This document shows, piece by piece, positions 56,136-64,000 of a stretch of DNA of 64,000 bases (the first letter of the stretch is position 1; every line of letters starts with the position of its first letter). The position numbers and the translations under genes are program-made. Below the pieces are notes generated by a model. It saw nothing but the letters and a program-made list of their open reading frames with translations, had not been told where the DNA came from and ran no database searches. This stretch comes from Roseibium sp. MMSF_3412 (GTDB taxonomy: Bacteria; Pseudomonadota; Alphaproteobacteria; Rhizobiales; Stappiaceae), in assembly GCF_030733265.1 (NCBI RefSeq), contig NZ_JASHJI010000007.1, positions 1 through 64,000 of the forward strand, written 5' to 3'.

Positions 56136-57316
56136 GAAGCTCCTCCGGTCTGCCGGTTGTTGAGACGGTTGCCAATCGCCTCAAGCCGGTCCTGCAGCGC
56201 ATGGTGCAGGGCAGCGAGCCACCGCGGCTGCGCCCGGCGTTCGCTGAAGATGGATATGAGGGCAAGGGCGGAGCCGGCGATGGGAACGACATAGAGCAGG
56301 CTCAGGAGGGCGTTCGAGACCCCGGCAATGGCCGTCACGCCAAATCCGGAGGTCCGCAATATGACGCAGCAGGCGATGGCACCGACGATCGCGCTGCCTC
56401 TGCCTTGCCGTGTCGTCCGTGCCTTGCCCAGAAAGGCGAAAACGATCAGTCCGAAAGCGATTGCGTAGAGCGGCTGGCTGAAGCGTTCGTGCAACTCTTT
56501 CGCCAGCTTGTCTGCATTGTTCAATGCATAGGCGTCGTTGCGGCCGGGTGAAAGCAGATTGGCGGTGGTCCGTTCACTCGCCTTGAACACGGGTTCTCCC
56601 GCTTCCGGGATCAGGTTCGACAGGTCAAAGGCGTAAGACTGGAAGCGAACGATCGAAATGTCGCCTTGCTGCTTCGGACGGCGCTGGATCGTGCCGTTCT
56701 GCATCACGAGCAGTGTCCGGTCTGCCGCTTCGACGATGTTCCCGGTGTCGGCCTGATAGGTGAACGCCGTTTCCCCGTCGCGCGTGTCGTGGAGCAAAAG
56801 ACCGTCAAGTGTCCCGTTCCCCGACCGGTTCCGGATGTGAAACGTGAGACCGCTATCCACGTTTATGAACTTGCCGGGCTTGACGATATTCGCGACGAGA
56901 TCCGCTCTGACGCGGGTAATCTCTGTCCTGAGCTGTGCCAGCCCGCCGGGTGCCACGTAGAGCGACAGCGCGGATATGAGTAGCATCACCGCAACGGAGA
57001 AGATCATGACCGGCTTGAGCACGAGAAATCTGGAACCGCCGCTGGCGTCGATGACGATAAGCTCGCTGTCGCCGGACAGTGCGTTGAGGACCAGGATCAG
57101 CGCGAGCATAAGTGCAAAGGGGGCAACGATCATGATCAGAAAGGGGAGGGCCAGCATGGTGATGCCGACGAACTGGACAATCGTCTGACCTTTTGATGTC
57201 ACAAGATCAAGCTGCCTGAGAGCTTGCGTCGCCCACACCACGCCGGTCATGGCTGCAATCGTCAGCGTGAATGCATACAATGTCCGCCGGATAATGTAGC
57301 GTTCGAGCGTCTTCAT
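56132..57316 (-). CDS. lptF: LptF, LPS export ABC permease
   Basis: A 394-aa partner of LptG with the same layout: KTLERYIIRRTLYAFTLTIAAM opens the first helix, SDSELIVIDASGGSRFLVLKP is the coupling region, and three helices close the protein. It is the first gene of the lptF-lptG-lptD-surA-pdxA-rsmA series, divergent from pepA. The 232-base gap upstream is AT-rich and holds the promoters. Confidence 0.93.
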   Translation of the reverse strand: MKTLERYIIRRTLYAFTLTIAAMTGVVWATQALRQLDLVTSKGQTIVQFVGITMLALPFLIMIVAPFALMLALILVLNALSGDSELIVIDASGGSRFLVLKPVMIFSVAVMLLISALSLYVAPGGLAQLRTEITRVRADLVANIVKPGKFINVDSGLTFHIRNRSGNGTLDGLLLHDTRDGETAFTYQADTGNIVEAADRTLLVMQNGTIQRRPKQQGDISIVRFQSYAFDLSNLIPEAGEPVFKASERTTANLLSPGRNDAYALNNADKLAKELHERFSQPLYAIAFGLIVFAFLGKARTTRQGRGSAIVGAIACCVILRTSGFGVTAIAGVSNALLSLLYVVPIAGSALALISIFSERRAQPRWLAALHHALQDRLEAIGNRLNNRQTGGAS

Positions 57317-57548
57317 GTCTGACCGGACAAGCCCTTTGCAAATTGTCGAAAAAATCCCCAGCCACCGAATAGCACGTAATGTGGTGAACGCCGCATAAAT
57401 AAGAATGGTTAATTTGCATTAATTTTGTTCGCTGTTGCCGAAAAGTCGTTAAAACCCCATGATTTGCGTTAAACAGGTCACACTCGCAAGCTGATCCGGG
57501 TTGACCTGGAAACCGAAAGACAACCGAAAGCCGAACAAGGACCGACGC

Positions 57549-59048
57549 ATGACCAAGCTAGCAAAGATTTCTTTTTCCAAAGCGGGTGCTCCCACGAAGG
57601 GCGTGGCTGTCGTTTTGGCAACCGAGAAGCTTGGCCTCGGCAACATCGCTCATGAGGTTACGTCCGCACTGGAAGGCGGCCTTGAGCGGGCGGCGGGCAT
57701 TGCCGGGTTTTCCGGCAAGAAGAAGACGACACTCGATCTTGTTGCCCCCGCAGGCCTGACGCTGGACCGTTTGATCGTTTTCGGTCTGGGCAAGGCAGAA
57801 GATGTTTCGCTGGGAGACTGGCGCGCGTTTGGCGGCGTGGTTCTCGCCGCACTTCAAAAAGCCAAAGCCGACGCGGCTGAAATCCTGTTTGACGTACCTG
57901 AAGGCGTTGAGCTTACCGCTTCGGCGATTGCCGAGTTCGCGATGGGTGCAAAACTGCGCGCTTACACATTCGACACCTACAAGTCGAAAAAGAAGGGGGC
58001 CGAACCTGAGAAGGATCTCAAGCTCACCTTGAAGGTGCCGGACACCAAGGCCGCCAGGAAAAGCTGGAACGTTTCTGAGGGCATTGCAGATGGGGTCATC
58101 CTTGCGCGCGACCTCGTGAATGAACCGGCAAACGTGCTTGGCCCCGTCGAGTTCGCAAAAAAGGCCGCCGAGCTGCAATCACTCGGTGTCGAGGTGGACA
58201 TCCTCGGCGAGAAGGAGATGAAGAAACTCAAGATGGCGGCGCTCCTCGGCGTCGCGCAGGGGTCCGTGCGGCCGCCGCGCCTTGCCGTGATGCGTTGGAA
58301 TGGCGGCAAGAAGGGCACTGCACCGGTCGCGTTCGTTGGAAAGGGCGTGGTCTTCGATACCGGTGGCATCTCCATCAAGCCGTCGGGCGGCATGGAAGAC
58401 ATGAAAGGCGACATGGGAGGCGCTGCCGCGGTGACGGGCGCGATGCACGCGATTGCAGCCAGAAAGGCGAAAGCAAACGTTATCGGCGTTATTGGGCTGG
58501 TGGAAAACATGCCGGACGGCAACGCCCAGCGGCCGGGCGATATCGTGACGGCCATGTCCGGCACAACGATCGAAATCCTGAACACCGACGCGGAAGGACG
58601 TCTCGTTCTGGCGGATGCCCTCTGGTACACGCAGCAGAAGTACAAGCCGGCCATCATGATCGATCTGGCAACGTTGACAGGTGCCGTCCTCGTCGCTCTG
58701 GGCAATCTCAATGCGGGCCTGTTCTCCAACGATGACGATCTTGCGGAAAAGCTTCTGTCATCGGCCGGAACCAGTGGCGAACCGCTCTGGCGCCTGCCGC
58801 TGTCAAAGGAATATGACAAGATCATCGACACACCGAATGCGGACGTGAAGAACACCGGTGGACGCTGGGCCGGTTCGGTAACAGCGGCGCAGTTCCTGCA
58901 GCGTTTCGTCAATGATGTGCCCTGGGCACACCTCGATGTGGCGGGCACCGCATTCGGCGCACCCAAGGACGACATCAGTCAGGGCTGGGCATCCGGTTAT
59001 GGTGTGCGCCTGCTGAACCAGCTTGTCGCGGACCACTACGAAGGCTGA
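57549..59048 (+). CDS. pepA: PepA, leucyl aminopeptidase
   Basis: A 499-aa M17 metalloaminopeptidase. The C-terminal catalytic domain has [20 protein letters not shown] (metal Lys/Asp), [12 protein letters not shown] and [14 protein letters not shown] (about 343), the M17 signature. The N-terminal macro-like domain covers about 1-160. It trims peptides in the cytoplasm, and in E. coli it also binds DNA. AAGGA lies before the ATG. Confidence 0.95.
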   Translation: MTKLAKISFSKAGAPTKGVAVVLATEKLGLGNIAHEVTSALEGGLERAAGIAGFSGKKKTTLDLVAPAGLTLDRLIVFGLGKAEDVSLGDWRAFGGVVLAALQKAKADAAEILFDVPEGVELTASAIAEFAMGAKLRAYTFDTYKSKKKGAEPEKDLKLTLKVPDTKAARKSWNVSEGIADGVILARDLVNEPANVLGPVEFAKKAAELQSLGVEVDILGEKEMKKLKMAALLGVAQGSVRPPRLAVMRWNGGKKGTAPVAFVGKGVVFDTGGISIKPSGGMEDMKGDMGGAAAVTGAMHAIAARKAKANVIGVIGLVENMPDGNAQRPGDIVTAMSGTTIEILNTDAEGRLVLADALWYTQQKYKPAIMIDLATLTGAVLVALGNLNAGLFSNDDDLAEKLLSSAGTSGEPLWRLPLSKEYDKIIDTPNADVKNTGGRWAGSVTAAQFLQRFVNDVPWAHLDVAGTAFGAPKDDISQGWASGYGVRLLNQLVADHYEG

Positions 59049-59071
59049 GAACCGACGCCTTTCCTGAAACG

Positions 59072-59101
59072 AAAAAACCCGCCGGAATGGCGGGTTTTTT
59101 T
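59072..59101 (+). terminator. Terminator after pepA
   Basis: AACCCGCC, GGAAT, GGCGGGTT flanked by A-run and T-run (at least seven T). It starts 24 bases after the pepA stop and also serves the converging small gene on the minus strand. Confidence 0.9.
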
Positions 59102-59119
59102 ACGTTATTTCTGTTGTGT

Positions 59120-59236
59120 TCAGCAGGTCTTGTATGCCTGGCAAGCGGTGGCCGGTTCAACAAGCATTCCCATTCCAAAGGTTGCCCCGGCAACAACGGC
59201 CACCAGCGCACAAAACACAAATACGCGTGCAATCAT
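59120..59236 (-). CDS. Putative small exported peptide with two Cys (38 aa)
   Basis: A 38-aa ORF with GAGGGG nine bases before the ATG. Residues 1-25 are hydrophobic (ARVFVFCALVAVVAGATFG), a signal peptide or membrane helix, and the tail VEPATACQAYKTC has two Cys that may form a disulfide. A strong terminator follows in its direction. These four signs support a real gene despite its size. Function unknown. Confidence 0.6.
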   Translation of the reverse strand: MIARVFVFCALVAVVAGATFGMGMLVEPATACQAYKTC

Positions 59237-59500
59237 TCACAAAATCCCCTCTTTGGCCGGTTCGGGACCACCGGACACCGGCCACCCAGCAATGATCCTT
59301 GGATCGTTCCCGGGAACGAACACTAGTCAATCGACATTTGCGAAGGGTTAATGATACGAGTCTTAAGGCCTGTCTATGTCACATGCGCGGTGAAGCGCAT
59401 TTGACTGGCCGGCTGTTGCAGGTGCGCATCAGTTCACCCGGCAAGGCTTGATAACCTGTGCATAAGCATAAGATGACACAGGCCGTTTGGGAGCAGGGCA

Positions 59501-59953
59501 ATGGGCGTCGAAGTGATGTTTTATCATCTGTTGCACAAGCCGCTTGAGGCGGCACTGCCGCAACTCCTGCTCAAGTGCCTGGAACGCGACTGGAAGGTTG
59601 TCGTGCAGACGGGAAGCGAGGAACGCTGCAGCGCGCTGGATGCCCATTTGTGGACATTCTCCGACGACAGTTTCCTTCCGCACGGCACGAAGACAGACGG
59701 TTATGCGGAGCATCAGCCGATCTATCTCACGACTGACCAGGACAATCCGAACGAGGCGGATGTGCGTTTTCTGGTCGACAGGGCAGACCCACCGGCGCTC
59801 GGTGGCTACAAACGTGCGATCTACATGTTCGATGGCAATGATCAGGACGCCCTGGCCGAGGCGCGCTTGCGCTGGAAGGCGGCCAAATCGGAAGGCTTCG
59901 AGATTGCCTATTGGCAGCAGACATCGTCAGGCGGCTGGGAAAAGAAGGCTTAA
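59501..59953 (+). CDS. holC: HolC, DNA polymerase III chi subunit
   Basis: A 150-aa protein with VMFYHLLHKPLEAALPQLL at the N-terminus, RCSALDAHLWTFSDDSFLPHG and the PIYLTTDQDNPNEADVRFLVD motif, all typical of chi. It connects the clamp loader to SSB. Placement after pepA is the usual order (pepA-holC). It is transcribed in the same direction, 450 bases downstream. Confidence 0.93.
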   Translation: MGVEVMFYHLLHKPLEAALPQLLLKCLERDWKVVVQTGSEERCSALDAHLWTFSDDSFLPHGTKTDGYAEHQPIYLTTDQDNPNEADVRFLVDRADPPALGGYKRAIYMFDGNDQDALAEARLRWKAAKSEGFEIAYWQQTSSGGWEKKA

Positions 59954-60015
59954 GAAAAATGGCAGGAGACGGAGCCTCCTGCCACTTGCGCAGATGTCTG
60001 GATAGACGGTTCCTG

Positions 60016-61287
60016 TCAGTTGATCCGATTGAAGCGGAGATCATCTTCGGTCGGTTCGCTGCCTGAGGGCAGGGCGGCTGTTTCTTCCAGATCGTCAATC
60101 GGCGTATCGTCAACCGGCGTGTCGGCCGTGTCCGGCTTTTCCGTTGCGTTTCGGATCTCTTCGGTCTTGCCGTCCAGAATGTCTCGTGCCCAGTCAACCA
60201 TCTCATCGTCGATCGCATCGACGCGATTGTCATTGATCATGCCGGCAAGCGCCTCTCTCAATGCTTCGTCTGAGACGCCGTCTTCAAGGCCGGCGACGTT
60301 TGCTTCTGCTTGCGCGACATCGTTTTCGGCAGCTTGCAGATCTGCGAATTCCTGGCTGTCGACAATCCCGTTCAAAGTGTCGATCTGCGCCTGCAACGCA
60401 TTGATCTGATCGCTGACCGGAACCGCATCGTCAGGAAGATCGGTGTCGTCGAGGGCTTCAAGTTCTGCGATCTGGGTTTCCAGCGCGGTAATCTTTTCAG
60501 CCACCTGGTCTGCGATTTCCTGCGTCTTCAGATCCGAGATGTCGAAATCTTCGGGTAGACCTGCAGGGTCGACCGATCCGAGAAGAGTTTCGCGCACGGC
60601 AGCCACGCTCTCAGAGAGCGAGGCCAATTCCTCCGAAGCCTTCTGGAACTCGATCGACGCACCGACATACGCCACAACAGACGCAAGATGCGGATCCTTG
60701 GAGTTGATGTAGGCGTTATAGTTCCTCCTGAGAGAGTTCAGTCTGCCGAGACGTGCATTCAGGTTCTTTTCCTTTAAGCGGGGGCTGACGGCCGGCATCG
60801 CGGAGACGCTGGCAAGAGTTGCACGTTCTGCCTTGGGAAGGCGATAGCTGCCGGCCTTTCCGCCACCATTGGAAACTTGCCGTCTTGCGGTGGTCTGCTT
60901 TCGGCCGTTTGATTTTTCTCCGAAAACGGTGTTCAGGAAACCGTTCAGGCCTTTTCCGTTTCCGTTTTTGCGGGTTGACTGTTTTTTGCCGTTGCCTCTG
61001 GAGAGCAGTCCAAATCCGTTGTTGCCCTTGGTTTTGGATGCCGAATTGCCAGTTCTGTTCGAATTTCCAGCGACGCCGTTTCCACCGCCACTCCCGTTCC
61101 CGCCACCATTGGCATTACCGTTCCCGCCACCGTTGCCATTGCCATTCCCGTTGCTGTTGCCATTGCCATTCTTGGCGAAGGCCTTGACACCGGCGTCGGA
61201 AACAAGCGGCAGGTCCGCTGCAGCAGCCGGGGCAAGCAGAAATGCCAGGGCGAGTGTCAATTTGAGGGGCGTGTTGCGGGTTGGCAT
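60016..61287 (-). CDS. Exported Asn/Gly-rich, coiled-coil protein of unknown function
   Basis: A 423-aa protein. The signal peptide covers 1-24 (LKLTLALAFLLAPAAAAD). Residues about 40-82 are low-complexity Asn/Gly, then a basic Gly/Lys/Arg region (to about 140), then a long helical part (about 160-370) with coiled-coil heptads (EKITALETQIAELEALDD, NALQAQIDTLNGIV), and an acidic Thr/Asp/Glu tail. The ATG at 61287 has GAAAGG upstream; the longer frame upstream has no signal peptide. No family is recognised. The layout suggests a surface or periplasmic structural protein. Confidence 0.75.
   Translation of the reverse strand: MPTRNTPLKLTLALAFLLAPAAAADLPLVSDAGVKAFAKNGNGNSNGNGNGNGGGNGNANGGGNGSGGGNGVAGNSNRTGNSASKTKGNNGFGLLSRGNGKKQSTRKNGNGKGLNGFLNTVFGEKSNGRKQTTARRQVSNGGGKAGSYRLPKAERATLASVSAMPAVSPRLKEKNLNARLGRLNSLRRNYNAYINSKDPHLASVVAYVGASIEFQKASEELASLSESVAAVRETLLGSVDPAGLPEDFDISDLKTQEIADQVAEKITALETQIAELEALDDTDLPDDAVPVSDQINALQAQIDTLNGIVDSQEFADLQAAENDVAQAEANVAGLEDGVSDEALREALAGMINDNRVDAIDDEMVDWARDILDGKTEEIRNATEKPDTADTPVDDTPIDDLEETAALPSGSEPTEDDLRFNRIN
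61041..61170. repeat. Low-complexity coding repeat (Asn-Gly codons)
   Basis: On the plus strand a short CCATTGCC/CCGTTCCC/CCACCATT-type unit recurs, encoding Asn-Gly runs of the exported protein. Tandem slippage could change its length between strains. Confidence 0.7.
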
Positions 61288-61609
61288 GACATGGCCTTTC
61301 GGGGAACTCGGTATTTGAAACCGGGCATGCAAAAGGGCATCCCCTCTCGCTGCGTTAAGTTTTATCTTTGATCCCAATTCCGAACGAAATGTGAGCACGT
61401 CGGCTAAAAATTTAGAAGAATCCCACTTGTCGGATTTACGTTTGCGATTCCAGCAATTTAGTAGAAAAAATTTTTTGCCTGCAAGGGCAATTCCAGATTG
61501 AAAACAAATACTTATATTTATTTCAGGTTTTATCGAAGTCAGAAAAACGTCGGTTCTCCTGAGTAGCCAAGTCACACCTGGGTGTCATTCGGCCAAAGAA
61601 AAACAGTGT
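61288..61609. other. Intergenic region upstream of the Asn/Gly-rich gene
   Basis: These 322 bases are markedly AT-rich in the middle (61340-61550), for example near ATACTTATATTTATTTC, unlike the G+C-rich surroundings. They should hold the promoter of the minus-strand exported protein gene and the end of the ABC-F transcript. No gene is seen. Confidence 0.6.
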
Positions 61610-63493
61610 CTACCCAGCTTCTTCGAACTCGGCGGAAAGCTCCAGCCATTCCTCTTCCGTATTGACCAGTTTCTTCTCGCAATAGGCCCTTTCCTTGGCA
61701 AATTTCGTGGCCCGGTCGGGTTCGCGCTGGAAGAACTCCGGGTCCGCAAGGGCTTCATCCAGCTTGATGATTTTCTCCTGCAGGCGCGCCATTTCCTTCT
61801 CTGCCGCGTCGATCTTCTGTTTCAGCGGTTTCAGCAGACTGCGCTTCTGGGCGGCCTCGCGGCGCTTGTCCTGGGCCGACGCCCGTTCGGCTTCCTCATC
61901 GGCCCGGGCCCTTGCTTTCTGCACGGCATCCGGGCCTTGCAGGATCAGCCGGCGGTAGTCCTCCATGTCTCCGTCGAACGGAGCGACTCTCCCGTCGGCA
62001 ACCAGCCACAGCCTGTCGGCGCACGCCTCCACCAGATGCCTGTCGTGGCTGATCAGAATGACGGCTCCCCTATAGTCGTTGAGGGCCATGACCAGGGCCT
62101 CACGGCTATCGATGTCGAGGTGGTTTGTCGGTTCGTCCAGGATCAAGAGATGCGGTCCGTCGAATGTTGCAAGGCCAAGCAGCAGCCTGGCTTTCTCGCC
62201 TCCCGAAAGGTCCTTTGCCGGCGTGTCCATGCGATCGGTCGGCAATCCGAAGCGGGCGACCCTGGCGCGGACCTTTGCTTCGGGCGCGTCCGTCATGAGT
62301 GTTCTGACATGTGCAACGGCGCTTTCGGCCGGGCGCAGTTCATCAAGCTGGTGCTGGGCAAAGAAGGCGATCTTGAGCTTCGTCGCCTTGGTGATGTCTC
62401 CATCCATCGCTCCGAGCCGTCCGGAGATCAGTTTGGCGAATGTCGACTTGCCGTTGCCGTTCGCTCCAAGCAGCGCGATACGATCATCCGTATCGATGTT
62501 CAAAGTCAGTTTCGACAGGATCTTGGTATCGCCGTAACCGGTTGAAACACCCTCCAGCTTCATGATCGGCGGGGCGAGCTGTGCTCCGGGGTCGGGAAAC
62601 TCGATCGGCTTGCCGCTTTCTTCGGTCAGCGCCGTGATCGGCTGCAGTTTTTCCAGCATCTTCAGACGCGACTGCGCCTGCCGTGCCTTGCTGGCCTTGT
62701 AGCGGAACCGGTCGACAAACGCCTGCATGTGCTTGCGCTGTGCGTCCCGTTTTTCCTTTGCCTTTTCGGCCAGCACCATGGCCTCGCGCCGCTGCCGGTC
62801 GAAACTGTCATAGCCGCCTGAATAGTAGGTCAGTTTTCCGCGTTCCAGATGCACAATGCTGTCCACGGCCTTGTTCAGGAGGTCGCGATCGTGGGAAATC
62901 AGGAGAACCTGATGCGGATAGCGCGCGACGTAGTTCTCCAGCCAGAGCGTTCCTTCAAGATCCAGATAGTTGGTCGGCTCGTCCAACAGCAGAAGGTCGG
63001 GCTCCGAAAAGAGAACCGCCGCCAGCGCGACCCGCATGCGCCAACCGCCGGAAAAGGATGAGCAGGGACGTTGCTGGGCGTCTGCGTCGAACCCGAGGCC
63101 GGAGAGAATGGACCCGGCGCGGGCCTCGGCCGTGTGGGCGCTGATGTCCGCAAGCCTCGTGTGAATATCCGCAATCCGGTCGGGGTCGGTTTCCGTTTCA
63201 GCCTCGGCAAGAAGCCGGCTGCGTTCCTTGTCCGCGGCCAGAACCACCTCCATGAGCGTGTCTTCCGTTCCCGGAGCCTCCTGGGCAACCTGACCGATAC
63301 GGGCGCGTTTCGGGATTTGTACCGACCCGGTTTCGACGGAAAGGTCTCCGGTAATGATCTTGAACAGGGTCGACTTGCCTGCGCCGTTCCGGCCGACAAG
63401 GCCGGTCTTGGATTTTCCAGGCAAGGTAACGCTCGCCTTGTCTATCAAAAGGCGATCCGCGATCCGGTAGGTGAGGTCAGAAATCTGCAACAT
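61610..63493 (-). CDS. ABC-F family ATPase (YheS/Uup-like)
   Basis: A 627-aa soluble protein with two ABC domains. The first has GRNGAGKST, FSGGWRMRVALAAVL and LLLLDEPTNYLD; the second has GANGNGKST, LSGGEKARLLLGLA and LLILDEPTNHLD. An 80-residue linker with a charged P-site-tRNA-interaction type helix (REAMVLAEKAKEKRDAQRKH) joins them, and a C-terminal coiled coil (about 535-620) follows. ABC-F proteins act on stalled or initiating ribosomes. ATG at 63493 matches the conserved MLQISDLTY start. Confidence 0.93.
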   Translation of the reverse strand: MLQISDLTYRIADRLLIDKASVTLPGKSKTGLVGRNGAGKSTLFKIITGDLSVETGSVQIPKRARIGQVAQEAPGTEDTLMEVVLAADKERSRLLAEAETETDPDRIADIHTRLADISAHTAEARAGSILSGLGFDADAQQRPCSSFSGGWRMRVALAAVLFSEPDLLLLDEPTNYLDLEGTLWLENYVARYPHQVLLISHDRDLLNKAVDSIVHLERGKLTYYSGGYDSFDRQRREAMVLAEKAKEKRDAQRKHMQAFVDRFRYKASKARQAQSRLKMLEKLQPITALTEESGKPIEFPDPGAQLAPPIMKLEGVSTGYGDTKILSKLTLNIDTDDRIALLGANGNGKSTFAKLISGRLGAMDGDITKATKLKIAFFAQHQLDELRPAESAVAHVRTLMTDAPEAKVRARVARFGLPTDRMDTPAKDLSGGEKARLLLGLATFDGPHLLILDEPTNHLDIDSREALVMALNDYRGAVILISHDRHLVEACADRLWLVADGRVAPFDGDMEDYRRLILQGPDAVQKARARADEEAERASAQDKRREAAQKRSLLKPLKQKIDAAEKEMARLQEKIIKLDEALADPEFFQREPDRATKFAKERAYCEKKLVNTEEEWLELSAEFEEAG

Positions 63494-63551
63494 GGCCGGA
63501 TGTTTGGCGGAGCATCGCCCGCGATGCAAGCGGAAACCGAGCCCGGCAAGG

Positions 63552-63584
63552 AGGACAATGCGGCGCAGCCGGCGCGCATTGTCC
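63552..63584 (-). terminator. Hairpin after the 63.6-kb hydrolase gene
   Basis: GGACAATGC and GCATTGTCC pair, continuing inward with GCGC/GCGC after a bulged G. It lies 10 bases after the hydrolase stop on the minus strand. It lacks a T-run, so termination is likely but weak. Confidence 0.5.
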
Positions 63585-63593
63585 TTAACGCGA

Positions 63594-64000
63594 TCACTCG
63601 CTGTCGAAAAAATCGATCAGTTCGCTGATGATCCGGCCGTGTTGCGCCTCTCGCTCGGCGCTGCCCTTGATGCAGACGATCTCGTCACCCGGTTCGTGTT
63701 CCTTCAGGATTTCATAGCCTTCCGGCTTGCAAATGCCCATGAAATCGAAATGTCCGGCATCGGTAAGTTCGACGTGCCGTGTTGACGCCTCGGGCAGAAG
63801 CGCTGCAAGCATGCGTGATTCGATGTCCTGATCGAGCAAGTCTGCGCGCCCGGAGCCGAGAACCAGAACGGGTTTCTCAACCGTTCCAAGGCTTTGACGC
63901 GACAGGACCGGCGTGCCGCCGAGATCCATGCTGACGATCCTGGCTATGCGGTCGTCCTGCCGCGATATCTCCATTTCGCGACGATCGGCATCTTTTTCCG
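63594..64000 (-). CDS. Probable alpha/beta-hydrolase-like protein, 3' part only
   Basis: The frame is open to the window edge, so only the last 135 residues are visible. KPVLVLGSGRADLLDQDIES (an acid-residue strand) and the ELTDAGHFDFMGICK segment (a catalytic-His-like 'GH') fit the C-terminal part of an alpha/beta hydrolase. An internal ATG at 63974 is not a likely start because the frame upstream stays open. Substrate unknown. Confidence 0.55.
   Translation of the reverse strand, partial: EKDADRREMEISRQDDRIARIVSMDLGGTPVLSRQSLGTVEKPVLVLGSGRADLLDQDIESRMLAALLPEASTRHVELTDAGHFDFMGICKPEGYEILKEHEPGDEIVCIKGSAEREAQHGRIISELIDFFDSE

Noticed and set aside
61041-61170. CRISPR-like tandem repeats
   Set aside because: The units are short, in frame and encode Asn-Gly runs of one protein; there are no unique spacers.

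Overview
The window is a G+C-rich chromosomal segment of an alphaproteobacterium. Gene order (rpsF-rpsR-rplI-dnaB-alr-radA-cvpA-purF, lptF-lptG-lptD-surA-pdxA-rsmA, TPR-bamB-der, fabD-fabG-acpP-fabF-mltG-yicC-gmk) and protein character fit the Hyphomicrobiales, most like the marine Stappiaceae (Roseibium/Labrenzia/Stappia). That placement is inference from synteny and recall; no search was run. No rRNA, tRNA, CRISPR array, prophage or complete insertion sequence was seen. All coding calls rest on reading the sequence and on family motifs.

Region 1 (1-8971) is an accessory catabolic locus. A left-going arm holds an amidase (cut by the window edge), a 67-aa GatC/AtzG-like partner and two creatinase/ectoine-hydrolase-like M24 proteins. 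A right-going arm holds an EhuBCDA-type ABC importer, an aspartate-dehydrogenase-like enzyme and a GntR regulator. The 369-bp divergent promoter carries two copies of a GGTRTACC-type element, probably the GntR operator. The set resembles ectoine catabolism but lacks the usual eutE/doeB, doeC and doeD partners, so it may process a different cyclic or N-acylated solute down to aspartate. It is the best candidate here for an undescribed system.

Region 2 (9090-24667) is mixed accessory DNA: two acetyltransferases (one fused to a MarR domain, with its own operator), a desaturase, an island of palindromic intergenic repeats, a PadR-controlled RND efflux operon with an enlarged permease, a PuuE-type polysaccharide deacetylase, a sparse stretch of about 1.1 kb, a small winged-helix regulator, a thiolase (pcaF-like) and a bifunctional mannose-1-phosphate guanylyltransferase. 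Two very short ORFs encoding exported peptides, here and at 59.1 kb, are also proposed.

Region 3 (24762-27697) is the zinc locus znuC-znuB-zur with a Zur-box-like dyad in its promoter but no znuA, followed by an NnrU-like membrane protein. Region 4 (27892-49357) is core housekeeping: outer-membrane assembly (bamB), ribosome GTPase (der), purine synthesis (purF), recombination (radA), cell-wall alanine (alr), replication (dnaB), ribosomal proteins, fatty-acid synthesis, MltG, YicC and guanylate kinase. Region 5 (49384-64000) starts with a 264-bp MITE-like element whose edge supplies the rsmA stop codon. It continues with pdxA, a SurA-like chaperone and the LPS export genes lptD/lptG/lptF, then pepA, holC, an unusual Asn/Gly-rich exported coiled-coil protein, an ABC-F ATPase and the 3' part of a probable alpha/beta hydrolase cut by the window edge.
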